Assembly: GCA_963781805.1 (NCBI GenBank)
Contig: CAWAHF010000004.1
Location: forward strand, 4,216,001 to 4,280,000
DNA: 64,000 bases
Origin: JAFGPL01 sp963781805
GTDB lineage: Bacteria; Bacteroidota; Bacteroidia; Bacteroidales; UBA10428
Direction: 5' to 3'
The notes below the pieces were generated by a model. The model searched no databases. It had not been told where the DNA came from and saw nothing but the letters and a program-made list of their open reading frames with translations. The stretch's first letter is position 1. Every line of letters starts with the position of its first letter. The position numbers were made by a program, and so were the translations under genes. Shown one piece after another: positions 60,000-64,000 of the stretch.

Positions 60000-60791
60000 T
60001 TATCTTTTTGTACATATGATTTGATTCTTAAATTTCAGATTGATAAAGAGGTAATCGTTCCAACCCGATTTATTGAAACCCTCAAGATATAAAGTCCTGA
60101 GGTTATCGAATTTTTCTTCGTAATCGGTTAAGCGGCCAAACTGAATGATGTTTGCGCCCACACGCGGAATCAGTTCAAATTCATACGTAGGGGTTACATA
60201 AATTTGTTCTATCTGCGCGCGCCAGAGATCACTCTGATCAATATAATTGACAAGCGTTAGTAAATCATAGAGCGTTCGCCTTGATAAAGAGACACTGTCG
60301 GGATTCACTTCGTATATATTTTTTGTCTTTTTTATATCGAAAGGTTCATAAATAGAACCGTTTGCAATTAAAATATCCGGACTGAAATGTTTCGACAACG
60401 GAAAAATATATCCCTCGCTATCGAGGTAATATCCTTTTTGGTTATGGTTAAATATTCTTACCACAGGTTCACGATGTGTGACAAGCACATTCAGTTTACC
60501 GTCTTCTGTAAGATAACATTGAGCCGATTTGATGGCCGGAAATTGCATAAGGATTTGTTCAATCTCTTTCAGATTGATATCTTTCAACGACATTCCGATC
60601 ACATTTTTTCTGCTGCTGATAATCTCGTTTACCTCGGCGGCAGAAAGGAATCCGGTTATCGACTTATCTTTGATTTCGATATTTATCCCGTTGCAATGAA
60701 CCTGTTTTCGGGTATCTGAAATCGTGCTTGAAATAATTACCAGGTAAAGCAACAGAATACTTATCAGCAATATGTTTTTCAGTTTCCTCAT
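60000..60791 (-). CDS. ftsQ: Cell division protein FtsQ/DivIB
   Basis: 263 aa. One N-terminal membrane helix (about 5-24), then a POTRA domain (about 35-110: GINIEIKDKSITGFLSAAEV, LKEIEQILMQFPAIKSAQCYL) and a beta domain (YYLDSEGYIFPLSKHFSPDI, FELIPRVGANIIQFGRL). It links cytoplasmic and periplasmic divisome proteins. The start overlaps the murC stop by 4 bases (ATGA). Confidence 0.93.
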   Translation of the reverse strand: MRKLKNILLISILLLYLVIISSTISDTRKQVHCNGINIEIKDKSITGFLSAAEVNEIISSRKNVIGMSLKDINLKEIEQILMQFPAIKSAQCYLTEDGKLNVLVTHREPVVRIFNHNQKGYYLDSEGYIFPLSKHFSPDILIANGSIYEPFDIKKTKNIYEVNPDSVSLSRRTLYDLLTLVNYIDQSDLWRAQIEQIYVTPTYEFELIPRVGANIIQFGRLTDYEEKFDNLRTLYLEGFNKSGWNDYLFINLKFKNQIICTKR

Positions 60792-62176
60792 GTTTCCTTC
60801 CCGTACTTTTTCAGGAACATCTGCCTGATGGGTTCACACAGCGTGTCGATATCACCTGCTCCCATAGTAACGAGTATATCAATGTCTTTTTTCTCAAGCG
60901 TATTCAGCAATTCATTTTTAGAGATAAGAACTTTATTTTCAAGATTTACATTTTTAAAAATCATACCGGAATTCACATTCGTTATGGGCAATTCTCTCGC
61001 CGGATAAATATCAAGTAAAATCAATTCGTCCAGCTTGCCAAGCGCCTCTGCAAATCCAACGGCAAAATCGCGGGTGCGGGAATAAAGATGAGGTTGAAAA
61101 ACCCCCGTTACCTTTTTACCGGGATAAAGCTCTCTGACAGATCTGATCGTAGTTTCCAGTTCTTCGGGATGATGTGCATAATCATCAATATATATCGCTT
61201 TATCAGATGAATAGATTACGTCAAACCTTCTTTTGATACCCTTAAATTCAGGGAGCCATTCCTTAATAATATTTCTGCTGATCCCACTTAACGTGGCCAC
61301 GGCCACAGCCGCAACAGCATTTTCAACATTCACCAGTCCCGGATGCGCAATAGAAAGATTTTTGATGATTTCAACCGGGGTTACCACATCAAAATGGTAT
61401 CTGCCATTTTCGAGGGTAATGTTTTCGGCATAAAAATCTGCATGGCCCCGAAGCGAGTAAGTGAAAACTTCGATTTCAGCATGCTGGACCCTAAGCTGAA
61501 TCCCTTTTTTTATAATAAGCTTGCCACCCCGCTGTATTTGTGAAGTAAATGCTTCGAATGATTTAATAACCTCTTCGTGTGTTTCATAAATATCAAGATG
61601 ATCTGCATCGGTTGCTGTAACCACCGCTATTTCGGGGTGCAGCCACAGAAAGGAGCGATCGTATTCATCTGCTTCCACCACAACATATTCGCTATCTTCT
61701 GACTGAATGTAATTGGTATTGAAGTTTTTTGAGATTCCACCCAGAAATGCATTGCATCCCGGTTCAGTATGATCCATCAGCCATGCAACCATAGTTGTGA
61801 TGGTGGTTTTTCCATGTGTTCCGGCGATACATAGCGCTTTTTTATCGCGGGTAATATAACCGAGAACCTCTGCACGCTTATGCACCTTAAATCCGTTTTT
61901 TCTAAAATATTCCAATTCCGAATGTTCAGCCGGTATTGCAGGTGTAATTACAACCAATGTGTCACCGGAATTTAGAAATTCCTTAGGGATTAAGGATAGA
62001 TTATCATCGTAATGAATTTTTATTTCCGAAACTGAAAGTTCTTCGGTGAGCGGGGTACGTATGCGGTCGTATCCGGCAACTTTTTTTCCGGTTGACGCAA
62101 AATACCTGGCCAGGGCGCTCATCCCGATTCCTCCGATTCCTATAAAATAAACGTTATGTATCGCTTTAAGATTCAC
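60788..62176 (-). CDS. murC: UDP-N-acetylmuramate-L-alanine ligase
   Basis: 462 aa. N-terminal UDP-binding domain (FIGIGGIGMSALARYFASTG), ATP P-loop CIAGTHGKTTITTMVAW, central Mur ligase domain (VVEADEYDRSFL, DADHLDIYETHE) and C-terminal domain (YIDDYAHHPEELETTIRSVR, FQPHLYSRTRDF). It adds L-Ala to UDP-MurNAc in the cytoplasm. Tightly packed in the dcw cluster (3-base gap to murG). Confidence 0.97.
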   Translation of the reverse strand: MNLKAIHNVYFIGIGGIGMSALARYFASTGKKVAGYDRIRTPLTEELSVSEIKIHYDDNLSLIPKEFLNSGDTLVVITPAIPAEHSELEYFRKNGFKVHKRAEVLGYITRDKKALCIAGTHGKTTITTMVAWLMDHTEPGCNAFLGGISKNFNTNYIQSEDSEYVVVEADEYDRSFLWLHPEIAVVTATDADHLDIYETHEEVIKSFEAFTSQIQRGGKLIIKKGIQLRVQHAEIEVFTYSLRGHADFYAENITLENGRYHFDVVTPVEIIKNLSIAHPGLVNVENAVAAVAVATLSGISRNIIKEWLPEFKGIKRRFDVIYSSDKAIYIDDYAHHPEELETTIRSVRELYPGKKVTGVFQPHLYSRTRDFAVGFAEALGKLDELILLDIYPARELPITNVNSGMIFKNVNLENKVLISKNELLNTLEKKDIDILVTMGAGDIDTLCEPIRQMFLKKYGKET

Positions 62177-62179
62177 GTT

Positions 62180-63283
62180 CTATATCAGTTTGTATATTTC
62201 ATCCACAATTCGTTCAGAAGAATCCACCTTAGCCAGTATTTTAATATTCTCCGACAACTGTTTCAATCGGGATTCATCTTCCATTAATCTGACGGCCACC
62301 GGAATAAGTTGTTCTTTTGCATTTTCATCGGATATCATTTCAGCAGCGTCTTTCTTTACCAGTGCCATTGCATTTTGTGTCTGATGATCTTCAGCCACAT
62401 TGGGCGAGGGTACCAGTATGATAGGTTTACCGACTATACAGAGTTCCGAAATGGTTCCGGCTCCTGCCCGTGAAATGATCAGGTCAGCCACTGAAAATGC
62501 CAAATCCATCCGGGTTATAAAATCGAATAGTTTTACATTGGGTGCGCTGTTTCCATTTAAAAAGTAACTAACCTGTTCGAAATAGATATTGCCTGTCTGC
62601 CAGATAACCACAAGGTTTTCTATAGCAGATAACAGACTTAACTGATGCATCATAGCCTGATTAAGGGTGCGCGCTCCAAGACTTCCCCCAATCACAAGCA
62701 ACACTTTCTTTACAGGATCAATTTTAAAATAGTCGCAAGCCGCCTTGCTTTTGGGGTTGATTTTGATTAAATCTTTTCGTATCGGATTTCCTGTAAGGAC
62801 AATTTTTTCTTTCGGAAAATATTTTTCCATCCCCTCGTAAGCCACACAGATTGTTTTTGCTTTTTTTGCCAGGAGCCTGTTGGTAACCCCTGCATAGGAA
62901 TTTTGTTCCTGGAGTAGGGTGGGGATCTTTTTTTTACCGGCAGCTCTCAACAACGGGCCGCTTGCATATCCTCCCACTCCCACGGCAACATCGGGTTTAA
63001 AATCGTTAATGATTTGCCTGGCCTTGCCAATGCTTCGTAAAATTTTGACTAACGTATCTATATTGGCAAATGGATTCTTCCGGTTAAATCCCCGGATGGG
63101 TAAACCAATAATTTTATATCCTGCAGCAGGTACTCTTTCCATCTCCATTCTGCCCTGAGCTCCGACAAAGAGAATTTCGTTGTCAGCATTACGGCGCTTC
63201 AACTCTCCGGCAATAGATAAAGCCGGAAAGATGTGTCCTCCGGTACCGCCACCGCTGATAATTATTTTATAATTCTTCTTCAT
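62180..63283 (-). CDS. murG: UDP-N-acetylglucosamine-undecaprenyl-PP-MurNAc-pentapeptide transferase
   Basis: 367 aa GT28 enzyme making lipid II at the inner membrane. ISGGGTGGHIFPALSIAGEL (first G-loop), VGVGGYASGPLLRAA, LLQEQNSYAGVTNRLL, VIGGSLGARTLNQAM (third G-loop) and SRAGAGTISELCIVGKPIILVPSP are present. Its start overlaps the ftsW end by 17 bases. Confidence 0.97.
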   Translation of the reverse strand: MKKNYKIIISGGGTGGHIFPALSIAGELKRRNADNEILFVGAQGRMEMERVPAAGYKIIGLPIRGFNRKNPFANIDTLVKILRSIGKARQIINDFKPDVAVGVGGYASGPLLRAAGKKKIPTLLQEQNSYAGVTNRLLAKKAKTICVAYEGMEKYFPKEKIVLTGNPIRKDLIKINPKSKAACDYFKIDPVKKVLLVIGGSLGARTLNQAMMHQLSLLSAIENLVVIWQTGNIYFEQVSYFLNGNSAPNVKLFDFITRMDLAFSVADLIISRAGAGTISELCIVGKPIILVPSPNVAEDHQTQNAMALVKKDAAEMISDENAKEQLIPVAVRLMEDESRLKQLSENIKILAKVDSSERIVDEIYKLI

Positions 63284-64000
63284 TCACCTTCTCAGTTTGT
63301 TCTTCAGGTTGTTCCAGCCCTCTGCTGATACTTAGCAAAATTCCCAGAGAAACACAGGTTGACAATACCGATGTGCCTCCCATACTAATCATTGGCAGAG
63401 GTTGTCCTGTTACAGGAAAAATATTTACAGCTACTGCCATATTGATCATGGCCTGCATAACAATCAACACGGTGATACCCATCGCCAGAAATGCAGGAAA
63501 TGTTCGGGTACTTTTTCGTACAATCACACCGGCCCTGAACAGCAGGTATAAATAGAGAAACATTACAATGATTCCTCCTACAAGACCATACTCTTCGATT
63601 ATGATTGCATAAATAAAATCGGAATACGGATGTGGCAGGTAGTTACGTTGAATGCTTTTTCCCGGTCTCAGCTTAAAAAACCCGCCTGAAACAATAGCAA
63701 TCTTAGACTGGTTAACCTGGAAATTATCACCGTTGTCTTTATCCTTGAAACTTTCTATCCTGTTTTTCCAGGTTTCCCATCGGCCTTCCCAGTTTGAGTT
63801 CAGTGCTATAACGATGATGAGTAACACCCCTGCAATGGCAACTCCGCCAAATGATACGAGGTATTTAAATTTCACCCTGCCAATAAACATTAAAATATAG
63901 CAACTGGCAAATAGCATTAAAGCTGTAGAGAGATTTGCAGGCATAATTAAACCGCAGATCAGTACAATGGGTCCAATCATTGCCAGAAAAGTGTTGAGGT
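63267..64000 (-). CDS. ftsW: FtsW, lipid II polymerase of the divisome (5' end outside window)
   Basis: The frame is open to the window edge; at least 244 C-terminal residues are seen. SEDS-family landmarks: the LNTFLAMIGPIVLICGLIMPANLSTALMLF helices, the periplasmic FKLRPGKSIQRNYLPHPYSDFIYAIIIEEYG loop, and NIFPVTGQPLPMISMGGTSVLSTC. Glycosyltransferase for septal peptidoglycan. The cytoplasmic tail is short and acidic (EEQTEKVNEEEL). Confidence 0.95.
   Translation of the reverse strand, partial: LNTFLAMIGPIVLICGLIMPANLSTALMLFASCYILMFIGRVKFKYLVSFGGVAIAGVLLIIVIALNSNWEGRWETWKNRIESFKDKDNGDNFQVNQSKIAIVSGGFFKLRPGKSIQRNYLPHPYSDFIYAIIIEEYGLVGGIIVMFLYLYLLFRAGVIVRKSTRTFPAFLAMGITVLIVMQAMINMAVAVNIFPVTGQPLPMISMGGTSVLSTCVSLGILLSISRGLEQPEEQTEKVNEEEL

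Overview
The window is a low-GC Bacteroidota chromosome segment, most like a free-living Bacteroidales/Marinilabiliales-type organism. The evidence is a complete C-terminal type IX secretion (T9SS) sorting domain, many Bacteroidota-style lipoproteins and PorT-like barrels, TAnnTTTG-type promoter elements and a minus-strand division/cell-wall cluster (ftsW-murG-murC-ftsQ-ftsA-ftsZ) at the right end. No tRNA, rRNA or CRISPR array was seen.

Layout. 1-9.75 kb is ordinary chromosome: a lipoprotein, an ECF sigma factor with a PepSY-like partner, a serpin, a DUF4375 lipoprotein, a beta-helix protein and a large FG-GAP/T9SS protein. 9.8-52.3 kb is an accessory island. Nearly all of its non-transposon genes lie on the minus strand and are grouped in short units. 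At the 3' end of most units is a 65-140 bp non-coding imperfect palindrome with the same plan: AAC, an unpaired spacer, an 18-20 bp stem with two G.T wobbles at fixed positions (often with one extrahelical base), a variable loop, the return stem, and GTT. This is the architecture of integron attC sites. I count about 15 well-supported sites and 2-3 degenerate ones, and I read the island as an integron-like gene-cassette array without a recognisable integron integrase.

The cassettes carry hicAB (hicA frameshifted), higBA, mntA-hepT, a Fic protein, a PUA/EVE-like plus PD-(D/E)xK nuclease, a kinase-TPR pair, a DUF3843-like protein, two paralogous GT-C-like membrane proteins, a GH31 glycosidase with a TlpA-like protein, a PorT/Ntn-amidase/PAP2 trio, a Kelch/TIG lipoprotein with a barrel, and an MFS trio. 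Three 405-bp cassettes contain no gene. The array has been invaded repeatedly. Two near-identical 952/953-nt ORF-less group II-like introns sit exactly between the two Ts of the GTT box of two different sites. A reverse-transcriptase-encoding group II intron sits next to an AAC box in the opposite orientation and has an in-frame amber stop. IS21, an IS91-like element (with a tyrosine recombinase, itself split by IS66 with an 8-bp target duplication) and IS3 are also present. An 85-bp direct repeat lies at both island edges (9.8 and 52.2 kb). At the right edge it places a TATATTTG element beside GTTAAC, a plausible promoter and primary attachment end firing leftward into the cassettes.

52.3-56.4 kb is repeat-rich: a 14-unit, about 21-bp degenerate tandem repeat, an IS1634-type element and an IS110 element. 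56.4-64 kb is core: YqeY, FtsZ, FtsA, FtsQ, MurC, MurG and the C-terminal part of FtsW.
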